Shown: positions 35,678 through 46,900 of the stretch, piece by piece | Layout of the letters: every line of letters begins with the position of its first letter | How positions within the stretch are numbered: position 1 is the first letter of the stretch | Source: Pseudonocardia petroleophila | GTDB lineage: Bacteria > Actinomycetota > Actinomycetes > Mycobacteriales > Pseudonocardiaceae | Length of the DNA stretch: 64,000 nucleotides | Direction: 5' to 3' | Assembly (NCBI RefSeq): GCF_014235185.1 | Contig: NZ_CP060131.1 | Location: 813,501 to 877,500, forward strand | Program-made: the position numbers and the translations under genes | Notes under the pieces: generated by a model | The model's database searches: none | What the model was told of the DNA's origin: nothing | The model's input: only the letters and a program-made list of their open reading frames with translations

Positions 35678-36909
35678 ACGCCTTCTCGCGTCGCCGCCTG
35701 CTCGGCTGGACGGGTGCCGGCGCGGCGGCCGTCGGGATCGGGGCGGTGGCCGGGTGCGCCGCCCCGGCCGCGCCGGCCCCCGCCGAGCTCGTCGTGCCGT
35801 TCCGCGGCGAGCACCAGGCCGGGATCGTCACGCCGGCCCAGGACCGGCTGCACTTCGTCGCCCTCGACGTCCTCACCGACGACCGCGAGGAGCTGCGCGC
35901 CCTGCTGCAGCGCTGGACCGCGGCCGCCGAGCGCATGACGGCGGGTGCGGAGACCACCCCGGGCGGGGCCACCGGCGGCAACCCGAACTCCCCTCCCGAC
36001 GACACCGGCGAGGCGCTCGGGCTGCCCGCGGCCTCGCTCACCCTGACCTTCGGGGTGGGGGCGTCGCTGTTCGCGAAGGTCGGCCTCGACCCGTCGCTCG
36101 TGCCGCCCGGGCTGGCCGAGCTGCCCCGGTTCGCCGGCGACCAGCTCGACCCCGCGCTGTCCGGCGGCGACCTGTGCATCCAGGCCTGCTCCGACGACCC
36201 GCAGGTCGCGGTGCACGCCGTCCGCAACCTGGTCCGGATGGGCTTCGGCACCACCGCGGTGCGCTGGTCGCAGCTCGGGTTCGGGCGCACGTCGTCGACG
36301 TCGACCGCGCAGCAGACCCACCGCAACCTGTTCGGCTTCAAGGACGGCACCAACAACCTCAAGGCCGAGGACCCCGACGGCCTGCGCGACCAGGTCTGGG
36401 TGTCGCCCGACCGGGCGCCCGCGTGGCTCGCGGGCGGGAGCTACCTCGTGGCCCGGCGGATCCGGATGCACATCGAGATCTGGGACCGCACCTCGCTCGC
36501 CGAGCAGGAGGTGATCATCGGCCGGACGAAGGACTCCGGGGCCGCGATCGGCGCGGCCGGCGAGTTCGACCCCGCCGACTTCGCGGCCGTCGACGAGACC
36601 GGGGCCCCGCGGATCGCGGTCGACGCCCACATCCGGCTGGCCTCGGCGGAGTCGCTGGGCGGGGTGAAGATCCTGCGGCGCGGCTACAACTTCGTCGACG
36701 GCAGCGACGGGCAGGGGCACCTCAACGCCGGGCTGTTCTTCATCGCCTTCATGAACGACCCGCAGGCCCAGTTCGTGCCGATGCAGCGGGCGCTGGCGCA
36801 GTCCGACGTGCTGATGGAGTACATCGAGCACACCGGGTCGGCCGTGTTCGCCTGCCCCGCCGGGCTCGGTGAGGGCGCCTACTGGGGTCAGTCGCTGCTC
36901 GAGGCCTGA
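35674..36909 (+). CDS. efeB: Dyp-type haem peroxidase / deferrochelatase EfeB
   Basis: This 411-residue Tat-exported haemoprotein starts with the twin-arginine signal SRRRLLGWTGAGAAAVGIG ending near AGCAAP. The Dyp signature GFKDGTNN (the distal Asp of GxxDG) is followed by WVSPDRAPAWLAGGSYLVARRIRM. The proximal haem histidine is in VDAHIRLASAESL, and the C-terminal ILRRGYNF and GLFFIAFMNDP are conserved. It is thought to oxidise ferrous iron or remove iron from haem for EfeO/EfeU. The GTG overlaps the efeO stop (GTGA), confirming a three-gene operon. It ends 7 bp from the convergent lpqU-like gene. Confidence 0.94.
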   Translation: MNAFSRRRLLGWTGAGAAAVGIGAVAGCAAPAAPAPAELVVPFRGEHQAGIVTPAQDRLHFVALDVLTDDREELRALLQRWTAAAERMTAGAETTPGGATGGNPNSPPDDTGEALGLPAASLTLTFGVGASLFAKVGLDPSLVPPGLAELPRFAGDQLDPALSGGDLCIQACSDDPQVAVHAVRNLVRMGFGTTAVRWSQLGFGRTSSTSTAQQTHRNLFGFKDGTNNLKAEDPDGLRDQVWVSPDRAPAWLAGGSYLVARRIRMHIEIWDRTSLAEQEVIIGRTKDSGAAIGAAGEFDPADFAAVDETGAPRIAVDAHIRLASAESLGGVKILRRGYNFVDGSDGQGHLNAGLFFIAFMNDPQAQFVPMQRALAQSDVLMEYIEHTGSAVFACPAGLGEGAYWGQSLLEA

Positions 36910-36921
36910 CCCGGGGTCAGG
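36905..36921. terminator. short palindrome at the efeB / lpqU-like convergent ends
   Basis: CCTGACCC at 36905-36912 and GGGTCAGG at 36914-36921 are exact inverted repeats around one base and contain both stop codons. It is a modest hairpin that may end both transcripts. Confidence 0.4.
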
Positions 36922-37666
36922 AGACCGGGGCGGCCGCCGTCGCGTACCGGTCGGCGGCGGCCCAGACCAGCCGGGCGTACTCGCCGGAGCGGTTGTAGGT
37001 GAGCACCCCGTCCCACCAGCCGGCGCCGTCCGCGGTGTCGCGGTCGTCGGCGCACAGGTAGGCGGCCGCGCCGCGGGCCGCGTCGTCGATCTGGTGGGGG
37101 TCGGCCACGCCGTCGCCGTCGCCGTCGGCGCCGTAGGCCTCCCACGTCGTCGGCAGGAACTGCAGCGGGCCGACCGCGCGGTCGTGGACGGTGTCGCCGT
37201 CGAGCCGGCCGCCGTCGGTGTCGAGGATCTCGCGCACGCCGGCGGAGCCGTCCAGGGGCACCCCGACGATCCGCGGGGTCGGCCGCCCGTCGTCGCCGAG
37301 CGCGGCCCGGCCGAGGTTCCCGTGGTCGGACTCGACGCGCGCGATCCCGGCCAGCGTCGTCCAGGACAGGCGGCAGTCGGGGGTGTCGGTGCGCTGCGCG
37401 AGTTCCGCTGCCCCGTACGCCCGCAGCGCGCGGGCCGGGACGCCGGTCTGCCCGGCCGTCGCGTCGGCCCAGGCGACGAGGTCGACATCGACGGCGAGGG
37501 GCGCGCCCTGGGCGACCGGGGTGTCGCGGTCGACGTCGGCGGCCACGAGCCCGTCACCGCGGGACTCCCGCTCCCCGGACACCCCCCGGACGATCGCGAC
37601 GAGCACGGCGACCACCACACCGAGGGTGACGAGGACGGCGACCGTTCCGGCCGATCGGGAGTTCAC
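36917..37666 (-). CDS. lytic transglycosylase, LpqU-like (SLT domain)
   Basis: This 249-residue exported murein hydrolase has an N-terminal membrane segment (TVAVLVTLGVVVAVLVAIV, about 8-26), a signal anchor without a lipobox Cys, unlike LpqU. The soluble lysozyme-like domain has LAGIARVESDHGNLG, with the catalytic Glu in IARVESDHG, then the family-typical VGPLQFLPTTWEAYGADGDGDGVADPHQIDDAARGAAAYLC and ILTYNRS-like VLTYNRSGEYARLVW. This domain order is that of MltB-like proteins in actinobacteria. The place between mazG and eno is that of Rv1022 (lpqU) in M. tuberculosis, with efeUOB and the TPR gene inserted here. Confidence 0.88.
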   Translation of the reverse strand: MNSRSAGTVAVLVTLGVVVAVLVAIVRGVSGERESRGDGLVAADVDRDTPVAQGAPLAVDVDLVAWADATAGQTGVPARALRAYGAAELAQRTDTPDCRLSWTTLAGIARVESDHGNLGRAALGDDGRPTPRIVGVPLDGSAGVREILDTDGGRLDGDTVHDRAVGPLQFLPTTWEAYGADGDGDGVADPHQIDDAARGAAAYLCADDRDTADGAGWWDGVLTYNRSGEYARLVWAAADRYATAAAPVS

Positions 37667-37676
37667 CCCGTCCAGA

Positions 37677-38381
37677 CTAGCGGGGCCAGAACCGTCGCCA
37701 GGCCTGCTCGTCGAGGGAGTGGGGGTCGAGCCCGGCGTCGCGGGCGGCGGTCTCGGCCGCGCGCACGTCGGCCTCGAAGCGGCGGGCGGTGGTGCGCAGC
37801 TCGGCCTCGGGGTCGATGCCGGACAGCTTCGCGCGGGCGGCGAGGGCGAAGAGCTGCTCCCCGATCCCCGAGCCGGACGGCAGGAGGTCGACGGGCAGCC
37901 CGGCGCGCGAGGTGCGGCTGGCCAGCTTGGCGGCCAGCGCCACCGCGGGCTGCGCCGTCGCCACGCCGTCGACGCTGGACCCCCGCTGCTTCTCCGCGCG
38001 CTTGAGCTCCTCCCAGCGGTGCTCCTGCTTCACGGCGGTGTCGACGGTCTCCGCCGTGTCGATCCCCGACGGGGCGAACACGTGCGGGTGCCGCCCGACC
38101 AGCTTTGCGACGAGGTCGGCCGCGACGTCGTCGATCGTGAACGGGTCGGGGCCCTCGGCGGCGATGCGGGCGTGGAAGAGCACCTGCAGCAGGACGTCGC
38201 CCAGCTCCTCGCGCACGGCGACGCGGTCACCGTCCTCGATCGCCTGGTAGAGCTCGTAGCACTCCTCGACGAGGTACTGCAGCAGCGACTCGTGGGTCTG
38301 CTCGGCGTCCCACGGGCAGCCGCCGGGCGAGCGCAGCCGGTCCATCACCTCGACGGCGTCGAGGAGCGGGGAGCCGCTCAC
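37677..38381 (-). CDS. mazG: nucleoside triphosphate pyrophosphohydrolase MazG
   Basis: This 234-residue all-alpha NTP pyrophosphohydrolase cleaves dNTPs/NTPs to monophosphates and sanitises the pool. The MazG core is CPWDAEQTHESLLQYLVEECYELYQAIEDGD and REELGDVLLQVLFHARIA, with the EExxE...ExxD metal-binding pattern in VEECYE and EELGD. The second half (FALAARAKLSGIDPEAELR) is the degenerate C-terminal repeat. The GTG at 38381 overlaps the TGA of the upstream SurA-like gene by four bases. Position between mfd and lpqU is conserved in mycobacteria. Confidence 0.93.
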   Translation of the reverse strand: MSGSPLLDAVEVMDRLRSPGGCPWDAEQTHESLLQYLVEECYELYQAIEDGDRVAVREELGDVLLQVLFHARIAAEGPDPFTIDDVAADLVAKLVGRHPHVFAPSGIDTAETVDTAVKQEHRWEELKRAEKQRGSSVDGVATAQPAVALAAKLASRTSRAGLPVDLLPSGSGIGEQLFALAARAKLSGIDPEAELRTTARRFEADVRAAETAARDAGLDPHSLDEQAWRRFWPR

Positions 38382-39304
38382 CCGGCTGCGGGGGGCGGCA
38401 GGATCGAGCCGGCCGTCTGGTCCTCGGCGACGACGGCGAGCTGGATCGGGTCCCACACGCCGTAGCGGGGGTTGACCTGCACGCCCAGCTCCTCCGACGC
38501 GGGCTGCAGCATCCGGTAGCCGATGAGCTGCAGGTCGGACTGGCCGAGCTGGTCGACGATCGACGGGCCCTCGGCCGGCAGGTCGGTCGTGCGGTCGAGG
38601 ATCCGGATGACCGTCCACGGGGCGCCGTCCTGCGCCGGGCGCAGCACGATCACCGAGCCGGCCGGGGTGCCGAAGGCGAACGAGGTGGCGAGCGCGGGGT
38701 TGTCGACGGCCCGCACCTGCTGGGCGCGCTGGTCGGCGGGCACCCCGGCGAACACGGCCTCGGCGTCGGCGCCACCGGCCGCGACGGCCCGGGCGGCGCC
38801 GATCGCCTCCTCCTCGGACGGCAGCGCGACGAACTCCAGCGTCACGGCGAGCCGGTCGACGTAGCGGGCGCCGAGCGCGGCGGCCGCGAGGTCGTCGCGG
38901 ATCTTCTCGCGCTGCACCTCGGGCGTGTACAGCGAGGACTGCGCGATCTCCTCGGGGGTGCCGGCCGTGGCCAGCGCGGCGTCGAGGTCGGCGTCGCTGA
39001 TCGAGATGCCCTCCTCGGCGGTGCGCCGGTCGAGGAGGTCGCCCAGGATCGCGCCGGTGACGATCTCGCGCGCGACCTGCGGAGACCCGTAGCCGCCGCC
39101 CGCGCCCTGGTTGCGCCCGGAGACCGCCTGCGCCTTCTCCGGGCTCAGCGCGAGCGCGATCTGGTCCTGCACCACGTCGAGCGCGATGGCGTCGGTGCCG
39201 ACGATCGCCGCCGACCCGATCTGACTCGGGCCCGACCCGCACCCGCTGACCATCGCGCCCACGACCGCCACCGCGGCCACGACCCGTCCCACCTGCCTGT
39301 GCAC
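38378..39304 (-). CDS. SurA N-terminal-domain-like exported lipoprotein
   Basis: This lipoprotein of about 308 residues has signal VHRQVGRVVAAVAVVGAMVSGC (lipobox VSGC). The next 150 residues are SurA/PrsA-like chaperone helices: AALVG-type start SAAIVGTDAIALDVVQDQIALAL, VAREIVTGAILGDLLDRRTAEEGISISDADLDAAL, and EVQREKIRDDLAAAAL. A C-terminal region with weak resemblance to a parvulin-like domain follows (FAFGTPAGSVIVLRP). I cannot show prolyl isomerase residues. A role in folding exported proteins is inferred. A GTG at 39313 is an alternative start. It is translationally coupled to mazG. Confidence 0.75.
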   Translation of the reverse strand: MHRQVGRVVAAVAVVGAMVSGCGSGPSQIGSAAIVGTDAIALDVVQDQIALALSPEKAQAVSGRNQGAGGGYGSPQVAREIVTGAILGDLLDRRTAEEGISISDADLDAALATAGTPEEIAQSSLYTPEVQREKIRDDLAAAALGARYVDRLAVTLEFVALPSEEEAIGAARAVAAGGADAEAVFAGVPADQRAQQVRAVDNPALATSFAFGTPAGSVIVLRPAQDGAPWTVIRILDRTTDLPAEGPSIVDQLGQSDLQLIGYRMLQPASEELGVQVNPRYGVWDPIQLAVVAEDQTAGSILPPPAAG

Positions 39305-39354
39305 GGCGCCCACCCTCTCACGGGCCCGCGGGTCCCCCGGATTCCACCCGCGGG

Positions 39355-40197
39355 TCACCGGTCGGCGGGCACGACCACGGTGTCGCAGATCTTGTCGGCG
39401 AAGGTCTGGCTGCGGTCGTCCCACAGCGGCCACAGGTAGCCGACGTAGAACGGGACCGCGTCGACGACGTGCAGCAGCTGGCGGCCGATCGCGAGTCCGA
39501 ACCCGACGGGCTGCAGGTCCCGCACCCGGACCAGCTTCGTGCCGACGATCCGCTTGCCGATGCTCTGGCCCGTCGTGCCCTGGCGGTAGCCGCTGTTCCA
39601 GATCGCGAACGCGAAGAGGGCGAGGTAGACGACGCCGCCGACGGTCAGCAGCAGGGTCAGGTCGCCGGAGGCCGAGAGCGGCACGATGACCAGGAGCGCG
39701 ACGGCGGCCGGGACGACGCCGTCGATCAGCGTGGCGGCGACGCGCAGGCCCCACGGCGCGTAGGCGGTGGACGTCGTCGCGCCGCGGTCGGGCGTCGGGT
39801 AGCCGGCCGCCCCGCCGTACGCGGACGATCCCCCGTAGGCCGGTTGGGCCCCGTACGCCGGTTGGGCCCCGTACGCCGGTTGGGCCCCGTACGCCGGTTG
39901 GGCCCCGTACGCCGGTTGGGCCCCGTACGCCTGGTCGGGCCCGTACGCCGGACCGGCGGCGTAGCCCGGCCGGTGGTCGTACCCGAGTGGGGCCGCGTAC
40001 CCGGGCTGGTTGCCGTACCCGGGCTGACCGCCGTAGCCGGGCTGGCCCCCGTAACCGGGTGGGCCCCCGTAGCCGGGCTGGTTGCCGTACCCGGGCTGGC
40101 CCCCGTAGCCGCGCTGACCGCCGTACCCGGGCTGGTCGCCGTGGCCGGGCCGGGGCCGGCCGGGGCCGGGGTGGGCGGGCGGTGGGGTGGCGGTCAC
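39355..40197 (-). CDS. RDD-family membrane protein with Gly/Tyr/Gln-rich repeat domain
   Basis: This protein of about 280 residues has two unlike halves. Residues 1-145 are low-complexity: a [15 protein letters not shown] block, then five exact AYGAQP hexapeptides. The C-terminal half is an RDD domain with three hydrophobic helices: [43 protein letters not shown], and a third near [15 protein letters not shown]. It carries the hallmark [20 protein letters not shown] proteins are small transport or ion-related membrane proteins of mixed function. The GTG at 40197 follows GGGAGGA. The repeats are encoded by a perfect minisatellite, so length may vary between strains. Confidence 0.85.
   Translation of the reverse strand: MTATPPPAHPGPGRPRPGHGDQPGYGGQRGYGGQPGYGNQPGYGGPPGYGGQPGYGGQPGYGNQPGYAAPLGYDHRPGYAAGPAYGPDQAYGAQPAYGAQPAYGAQPAYGAQPAYGAQPAYGGSSAYGGAAGYPTPDRGATTSTAYAPWGLRVAATLIDGVVPAAVALLVIVPLSASGDLTLLLTVGGVVYLALFAFAIWNSGYRQGTTGQSIGKRIVGTKLVRVRDLQPVGFGLAIGRQLLHVVDAVPFYVGYLWPLWDDRSQTFADKICDTVVVPADR
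39841..39930 (-). repeat. 18-bp perfect tandem repeat, five copies, inside the RDD gene
   Basis: The unit CGGTTGGGCCCCGTACGC is repeated five times without change at 39841-39930, and a sixth degenerate copy follows. It encodes AYGAQP per unit in frame, so gain or loss of copies would not shift the frame. Confidence 0.95.
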
Positions 40198-40281
40198 GGG
40201 TCCTCCCGGGGGTGCGGACGGGGCCGGTACCACGGTCCGGCCCGGTCCACCGCCTGTGTTCTCGTCCCCCGGCCCGCGGCG

Positions 40282-43200
40282 TTACCCCGCGGCGGGCGCC
40301 GCCGTCGGCAGGACCAGGTCGTGGACCAGGCGCGTGCACCACTCCAGCAGCTCGACGTCGCGCAGCGGGGCTCCCCCGATCCGCCCGCCGGCCACCGGCT
40401 TCGGGACCACGACCGCCCGCGCGGCCGCCTTGTACTGCGACTTCGGGTAGAGCCGGTTCAGCCGCAGCTGGCCGGAGTCGGGCAGGTCGACCGGACCGAC
40501 GCGGATCCCGTTGCCCGCCACCGCGACCTCGGCGATCCCGAGCCGGCGGCACTTCTGCCGGAACTCCGCGACGGCGAGCAGGTTGCGCACCGGCTGCGGC
40601 GGCTCGCCGTAGCGGTCGGTCAGCTCCTCGACGATCCGCTCCAGCGCCTCGGCGTCACCCGCCTCGGCGATCTTGCGGTAGACCTCCAGGCGCAGCCGCT
40701 CGCCGGTGACGTAGTCGTGCGGCACGTGGGCGTCGATCGGCAGGTCGACGCGCACGTCGGTGAGCTGCTCCTCCTCCTCGCCCTCCCCCGCGCCCGCCTG
40801 CTGCCGGAACGCCGCGACGGCCTCGCCGACGAGCCGGATGTAGAGGTCGAACCCGACGCCCGCGATGTGCCCGCTCTGCTCGGCGCCGAGGATGTTGCCC
40901 GCGCCGCGGATCTCCAGGTCCTTCATCGCGACGGCCGCGCCCGCCCCGAGCTCGGAGTGCTGGGCGATCGTGGCGAGCCGGTCGTGCGCGGTCTCGGTCA
41001 GCGGGTGCTCCGGGGGGAACAGGAAGTAGGCGTACCCGCGCTCGCGCCCCCGGCCGACGCGGCCGCGGAGCTGGTGGAGCTGCGAGAGTCCGAGGGTGTC
41101 GGAGCGCTCGACGATGAGGGTGTTGGCGTTGGAGATGTCGAGGCCGTTCTCGACGATCGTGGTGCAGACCAGCACGTCGAACTCGTTGTGCCAGAAGCCG
41201 TTGACGGTGCGTTCGAGCAGGTCCTCGTTCATCTGCCCGTGCGCCACCGCGATCCGGGCCTCCGGGACGAGGTCGCGGATCGTCTTGGCCGCCCTGTCGA
41301 TCGTGGACACGCGGTTGTGCACGTAGAACACCTGCCCGTCGCGCAGCAGCTCGCGGCGGATCGCGGCGGCGACCTGCTTGGTGTCGTAGGCGCCGACGTA
41401 GGTGAGCGTGGGGTGGCGGTCCTCGGGCGGGGTCGTGATCGTCGACATCTCGCGGATGCCGGCCAGGCTCATCTCCAGGGTGCGCGGGATCGGCGTGGCG
41501 CTCAGCGTCAGCACGTCGACGTGCGTGCGCAGGGCGGTGATGTGCTCCTTGTGCTCGACGCCGAAGCGCTGCTCCTCGTCGACGATGACGAGCCCGAGGT
41601 CCTTCCACCGCACGCTGCTCTGCAGCAGCCGGTGGGTGCCGACCACGACGTCGACGGTGCCGTCGGTGAGACCGGTGATCGTCTCCTTGGCCTCGGCGTT
41701 GTCGGTGAACCGGGACAGCCCGCGCACGGTGACGGGGAACGCGCGCATCCGCTCGGTGAAGGTGTCGAGGTGCTGGGTGGCGAGCAGCGTCGTCGGGACG
41801 AGGACGGCGACCTGCTTGCCGTCCTGCACCGCCTTGAACGCCGCGCGCACCGCGATCTCGGTCTTGCCGAACCCGACGTCGCCGGAGATCACGCGGTCCA
41901 TCGGGACGGGGCGCTCCATGTCGGCCTTCACCTCGTCGATCGCCGCCAGCTGGTCGGGCGTCTCGGTGTAGGGGAAGGCGTCCTCCATCTCGCGCTGCCA
42001 CGGCGTGTCCTTCGCGAACGCGTGGCCGGGCGCGGACTGGCGCGCCGCGTAGAGCTGCACGAGCTGCGCCGCGATCTGGCGGACGGCCTTGCGCGCGCGG
42101 CCCTTCGTCTTCGCCCAGTCGCCGCCGCCGAGCTTGTTGAGCGTGGGGATCTCGCCGCCGACGTAGCGGCTGATCTCGTCGAGCGCGTCGGTGGGCACGA
42201 ACAGCCGGTCGGCGGGCTGCCCCCGCTTGCTCGACGCGTACTCCAGCACCAGGTACTCCCGGGTGGCCCCGCCGACGGTGCGCTCCCGCATCTCCACGAA
42301 CCTGCCGATGCCGTGCTGGGAGTGCACGACGTGGTCGCCCGGCTTGAGAGTGACCAGGTCGACGGTGTTGCGGCGCTTGCTCGGCATCTTCGTCGGGGCC
42401 GTGGCGGCGGCGCGGTTGCCGGTGAGGTCGGCCTCCGACAGCAGGACGAGCGGGCCCGCGGTGAAGCCCTGGTTCAGCCGCCCGCAGGTGACGGTGACGA
42501 GCCCCTTCTCCGGGTCGTCGGTCAGCTCGTCGACCAGCGTGGCCGGGACGTCGGCCTCCCGGAGCTGCTCCAGGCTGCGCTGCGCGGTACCGGCGCCGCC
42601 GACGACGAGCACGGCGGTGCCGCCGGAGGAGACGTGCGCGCGCAGGTCGACGAGGGCGCGGTCGGTGTCGCCGCGGTAGGACTCCACCTCGTGGACGGGC
42701 GGGGCGAGCGCGTCGTCGCGGCCCGAGAGCAGCGGGCTGAACGTGACGACCGGGTGGCCGGTGGCGGCGGCGTGGTGCAGCACGTCGTTCAGGTCGCGGT
42801 AGGCCGAGGCGCCCACGTCGATCGGGGCGTCGGCGCCGCTGGAGGCGGCGAACCAGGACGCCTCCAGGAACTCCTGCCCGGTGCGGACGAGGTCGGCGCT
42901 GCGGGTGCGGACGCGCTCCGGGTCGGCGACGAGGACGAGCGCCGTGGCGGGCAGCAGGTCGGTGAGCAGCTCCAGCTCGCCGCCGGTCAGCACCGGGACG
43001 AGCGACTCCATGCCCTCGGACGGGATGCCGTTGGCCAGGTGGTCGAGCAGCTCGCGCAGCGGGGGGTTGTTCTCGTGCGCCCGCGCGAGTGCGGCGGCCC
43101 GCTCGCGCACCGGGGCGGTGAGCAGCAGCTCCCGGCAGCCCGGGGCGTGCAGGACGTCGACGGGGGCGACCGAGCGCTGGTCGGCGACGGAGAACGTGCG

Positions 43201-43842
43201 CAGCTCGCTCACCTCGTCGCCCCAGAACTCGACGCGCAGCGGCTGGTCGGCCGTCGGGGGGAAGACGTCGACGATCCCGCCGCGGACGGCGAACTCGCCG
43301 CGCGCGGTGACCATCTCGACGCGCGTGTAGGCCAGCTCGACCAGGCGCTCCAGCAGGGCGTCGAAGTCGGCGGTGTCGCCGACCCGCAGCGACACCGGCT
43401 CCAGGCGGCCCAGGCCCGGCGCGATCGGCTGGATCAGGCTGCGGGCCGCGGTGACCAGCACCCGGGGCGCGGTGTCCGGGTCGGCGAGCCTGCGGAAGAT
43501 CGACAGGCGGCGGCCGACGGTGTCGGGGCGCGGCGAGAGGCGCTCGTGCGGCAGCGTCTCCCAGCTCGGCAGCACCGCGACGGCGTCGGCGTCGACCAGG
43601 TCGGCGAGCGCGGCACCCAGGTCCTCGGCCTCGCGGTCGGTGGCGGTGACGGCCAGGACGGTGCGGCCCGCCTCGCCGAACCCTGCCGCGAGGAACGGGC
43701 GCAGCGCGGCCGGGCCCTCGACGCGCAGGGCCGGACCCCCGTCGGGGCCGGTGTCGGCCCGGGTGTCGCGGGCCGCGTCGAGGACGGCCCGGATGTCGGA
43801 GTCGGCGAGGACGGTGCGGAGGAGACCGGCGAGCTTGGCCAC
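40282..43842 (-). CDS. mfd: transcription-repair coupling factor Mfd
   Basis: This 1186-residue DNA translocase removes stalled RNA polymerase and recruits UvrA. The N-terminal third is the UvrB-like part ([22 protein letters not shown]). The RNA polymerase-interacting CarD-like domain is at about 490-570 ([20 protein letters not shown]). The RecG-like motor follows: Walker [29 protein letters not shown] as motif [16 protein letters not shown], then [41 protein letters not shown]. The TRCF C-terminal domain closes the protein. The GTG start at 43842 gives MAKLAGLL. It is single-copy and in conserved order with mazG downstream. Confidence 0.97.
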   Translation of the reverse strand: MAKLAGLLRTVLADSDIRAVLDAARDTRADTGPDGGPALRVEGPAALRPFLAAGFGEAGRTVLAVTATDREAEDLGAALADLVDADAVAVLPSWETLPHERLSPRPDTVGRRLSIFRRLADPDTAPRVLVTAARSLIQPIAPGLGRLEPVSLRVGDTADFDALLERLVELAYTRVEMVTARGEFAVRGGIVDVFPPTADQPLRVEFWGDEVSELRTFSVADQRSVAPVDVLHAPGCRELLLTAPVRERAAALARAHENNPPLRELLDHLANGIPSEGMESLVPVLTGGELELLTDLLPATALVLVADPERVRTRSADLVRTGQEFLEASWFAASSGADAPIDVGASAYRDLNDVLHHAAATGHPVVTFSPLLSGRDDALAPPVHEVESYRGDTDRALVDLRAHVSSGGTAVLVVGGAGTAQRSLEQLREADVPATLVDELTDDPEKGLVTVTCGRLNQGFTAGPLVLLSEADLTGNRAAATAPTKMPSKRRNTVDLVTLKPGDHVVHSQHGIGRFVEMRERTVGGATREYLVLEYASSKRGQPADRLFVPTDALDEISRYVGGEIPTLNKLGGGDWAKTKGRARKAVRQIAAQLVQLYAARQSAPGHAFAKDTPWQREMEDAFPYTETPDQLAAIDEVKADMERPVPMDRVISGDVGFGKTEIAVRAAFKAVQDGKQVAVLVPTTLLATQHLDTFTERMRAFPVTVRGLSRFTDNAEAKETITGLTDGTVDVVVGTHRLLQSSVRWKDLGLVIVDEEQRFGVEHKEHITALRTHVDVLTLSATPIPRTLEMSLAGIREMSTITTPPEDRHPTLTYVGAYDTKQVAAAIRRELLRDGQVFYVHNRVSTIDRAAKTIRDLVPEARIAVAHGQMNEDLLERTVNGFWHNEFDVLVCTTIVENGLDISNANTLIVERSDTLGLSQLHQLRGRVGRGRERGYAYFLFPPEHPLTETAHDRLATIAQHSELGAGAAVAMKDLEIRGAGNILGAEQSGHIAGVGFDLYIRLVGEAVAAFRQQAGAGEGEEEEQLTDVRVDLPIDAHVPHDYVTGERLRLEVYRKIAEAGDAEALERIVEELTDRYGEPPQPVRNLLAVAEFRQKCRRLGIAEVAVAGNGIRVGPVDLPDSGQLRLNRLYPKSQYKAAARAVVVPKPVAGGRIGGAPLRDVELLEWCTRLVHDLVLPTAAPAAG

Positions 43843-43945
43843 GGTGGCGGGGACCCCTTAGACGCGGATGGACGCACGCGGAACAGACCCCTGCCCGGGA
43901 CGAATGCCCGGTCGGGGGTCTCGCACCCCACCCTACGCCGGGCCC

Positions 43946-43968
43946 CCGACGCCCTCCCCCGGCGTCGG
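43946..43968 (-). terminator. hairpin downstream of the tricorn-like protease gene
   Basis: CCGACGCC at 43946-43953 pairs with GGCGTCGG at 43961-43968 around a 7-nt loop, just past the stop codon of the protease gene on the minus strand. Confidence 0.55.
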
Positions 43969-43969
43969 A

Positions 43970-46900
43970 TCAGGCGCGCGGCGGGAGGTCGGGGCGACGG
44001 CGGCTGGGTCGGGTCGCGATGTCCGGGGGCCGCACCGCCGGGGTGCGCTCGAGCGCCTCCAGCGCGAGGGCGATCGCCCGGTCGAGCTGGGGGTCGCGGC
44101 CCGCGGCCCAGTCCTGCGGCGTGACCACCACCTCGACGTCCGGCTCGACCCCGACGTTCTCGACGTCCCAGCCGAGGTCGTCGAACCAGTGCGAGTAGCG
44201 GGGCTGCGTCACCCCCGTCCCGTCGACGAGCCGGTAGCGGCTGTCGATGCCGATCACCCCGCCCCAGGTCCGCACGCCGACCACGGTCGCGATGCCGCGG
44301 CGCTTGAGCGCGACCGTCACGATGTCGCCGTCGGAGCCCGCCAGCTCGTCGGCGACGGCCACGACCGGGCCGCGCGGGGCGTCCATCGGGTACGTGCGCG
44401 GCGGGCGGTGCCGGGCGATCGTCCACGCCGTGACGCGCCGCGCGAGCTTCTCCACCACCAGCTGCGAGGTGTGCCCGCCCCCGTTGATCCGCACGTCGAG
44501 CACCAGCCCGTCGCGGGTGAGCTCGCGGCCCAGGTCGCGGTGCAGCTGCGCCCAGCCCGGCGCCATCATGTCCGGCACGTGCAGGTAGCCCAGGCGCCCG
44601 CCCGACCGCTCCGTGACGTGCGCGCGCCGCCCGGCCACCCAGTCCTGGTAGCGGAGCTGGTCCTCGTCGGGCAGCGGCCGGACGACGACGCGGCGCACGT
44701 CGGCCCCCGAGCGCACGGTGATCTCAGTGAGCGTGTCGGCGGTGCCGGCGAGCAGCGGCGCGGGCCCGGCGGCGGGGTCGATCGGCCGCCCGGCCACCTC
44801 CAGCAGCACGTCACCGGCCCGCACGTCGACGCCGGGCGAGGCGAGCGGGCTGCGCGCCCCTGGCGCGGACGTCTCCGGCGGCAGGACCCGCTCCACCCGC
44901 CAGCCGTCGTCGGAGGGCGCGAGGTCGGCCCCGAGGAACGCCGGGGCGACCCCCACCGGCCGCGGCCGGGCGCGGACGTAGGCGTGCGAGGAGCCCAGCT
45001 CGCCCTGCAGCTCCCACAGCACGTCGACGAGGTCGTCGTAGCTGCCGACGGCGTCGACGAGCGGGCGGTAGCGCTCCTGCTCGGCCGCCCAGTCGACGTC
45101 GGCCATGTCGGCGGTCCAGAAGTGGTCGCGCATGAGCCGCGCGGCCTCGTCGAACATCTGCCGCCACGACGCCGTCGGGTCGACGGTGACGGACAGGCGC
45201 GCGAGGTCGACCTCGTACTCGTCGGCGCCGTCGCCGCCCTCGGGGGCGCCGGAGCCGGACCGGTCGGTGCGCAGCACTCGCAGCGCCGTGCCGTCGCGGA
45301 CGAGCAGCCGGGTGCCGTCGCCGCTGACCGCGTACCCGTCGACGGCGTCGGCGATCACGTCGAGCTTGCGGCGCACCAGGTCGAAGCGCTCCAGCACGGT
45401 CCGCCGCGGCTTCTCCGACGTGCCGGCCCGCCCGTCGCCGAGCACGCCGTTGACCGGGCTGCGCAGCCACAGCAGGCAGTCCTTGCCCGCCGTCAGCCCG
45501 GAGTACCTGGCCTCCACCACCGGCACCGGGACGACCCGCCCGGCCAGCCCCTCGACGTCGACGACGACCTCGGGCACGTCCGCGTCGGGGGCGGCGGGCA
45601 CGGACGCGGCATCGGGCGACGACGGGTCGTCCGGGCCGGGCGCGGGCGGGTCGGCCGGGCCCTCGTCGCCGGGGCTGACCGGGCGCCCGTCCGGGCTCGC
45701 CCCGAACGGCGACGGCGTGCGCGCGGCCAGCGGCACCAGGAACGGTCGCCACGACGCCGGGAAGGTCAGGTCGAACGAGTGCTCGTCGTAGATCGGGTCG
45801 AAGCTGCGCCGCGACAGGAACGCCAGGTAGCGGCCGTCGTGGGTGAACGCGGGCCTGCGGTCCAGGAAGCGGGCCGGGGTGACCGGCACCAGCTCGCCGT
45901 CGGCGACGCGGGCGAGCACGATCCGGGTGGCCACCGCCTGCTCCACCGGCTCGGCGTACGCGAGCCACGCGCTGTCCGGCGACCAGTCCAGGCCCGACAC
46001 CTCCACCCCGTCGGCGCTGCGGGCGAGCTCGCGGAACCCGCCGGACGCGGCGTCGAGCAGCAGCAGCCGGCCGTCGTGGGTGGCGAGGGCCACGGTCGTG
46101 CCGTCCGGGGACGGCTCGAGCTCCAGCACCCGGCCCAGCTCACCGGCCCCGCTGCGGCGCGGGGCGTCCCCGGCCAGCGGGTCGAGCGGGGCGACGCACA
46201 CCGCGTCCTCGCCGAGCACGTCGTCGACCCACACCGCCCGGTCGGTGCCCAGCGGCCGCGCGAGGCGGGCCCGCGCGCCGGGCTCGGACAGCAGCGTCCG
46301 CGCCGGGCCGTCGCGGTGGGTCAGCCGGTGCACGGTGCCGCGGACCAGCGCGATGCTGGTGCGCCCGGTCCGGTCGGGCACGGCGGCGTCGACGCGGCCG
46401 GTGACGCGGTGGGGCTCGCGCGCGGTGCGCGGGCCGCCGAGCCGGACGTCGACGCGGCGGGGAGCGGCGTCGAGGGAGTCGAGGACCCAGATCTCCCCCG
46501 CCGACTCGTAGACGACCCGTCCGCCGTCGCTGGTGGCGTGGCGGACGTAGAACGCCGGCGCGTCCGGGCCGCCGTGGTCGGTGTGGCGGCGCAGGTCGGT
46601 GCCGTTGTGGGCGATCGAGTAGAGGTTGCCCCACCCCTCGTGGTCGGCGACGAACGCGATGCGCCCGCCGATCAGCATCGGCGACTCGATCTGCCCGTCG
46701 ACGTGGGCCGCGACCCGCGCGAACGACCCCGCCGAGCCCGCGTCCCACCACAGCTTGCCGACGGTGCCGCCGCGGTAGCGCTTCCACCACGCGGGCTCCC
46801 GGGACAGGACGCTGAGCAGCAGCGTCCCGCTCTCGTCGGCCACCAGGTCGGCGACCGGCCCGACGGGCAGCGCCCGCGGGGCGCCCCCGGCGGCCGGGAT

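Noticed and set aside
43285..43299. A GGCGAACTCGCC core inside mfd as a fourth repeat locus
   Set aside because: It is a single copy within a coding sequence, without the 22-bp period, so it is probably coincidence.
39469..44124. A 1551-codon open frame on the plus strand, antisense to mfd and the RDD gene
   Set aside because: Such frames arise in very GC-rich DNA opposite real genes. It is Arg/Gly/Ala/Val-rich without motifs, and mfd on the other strand is unmistakable.
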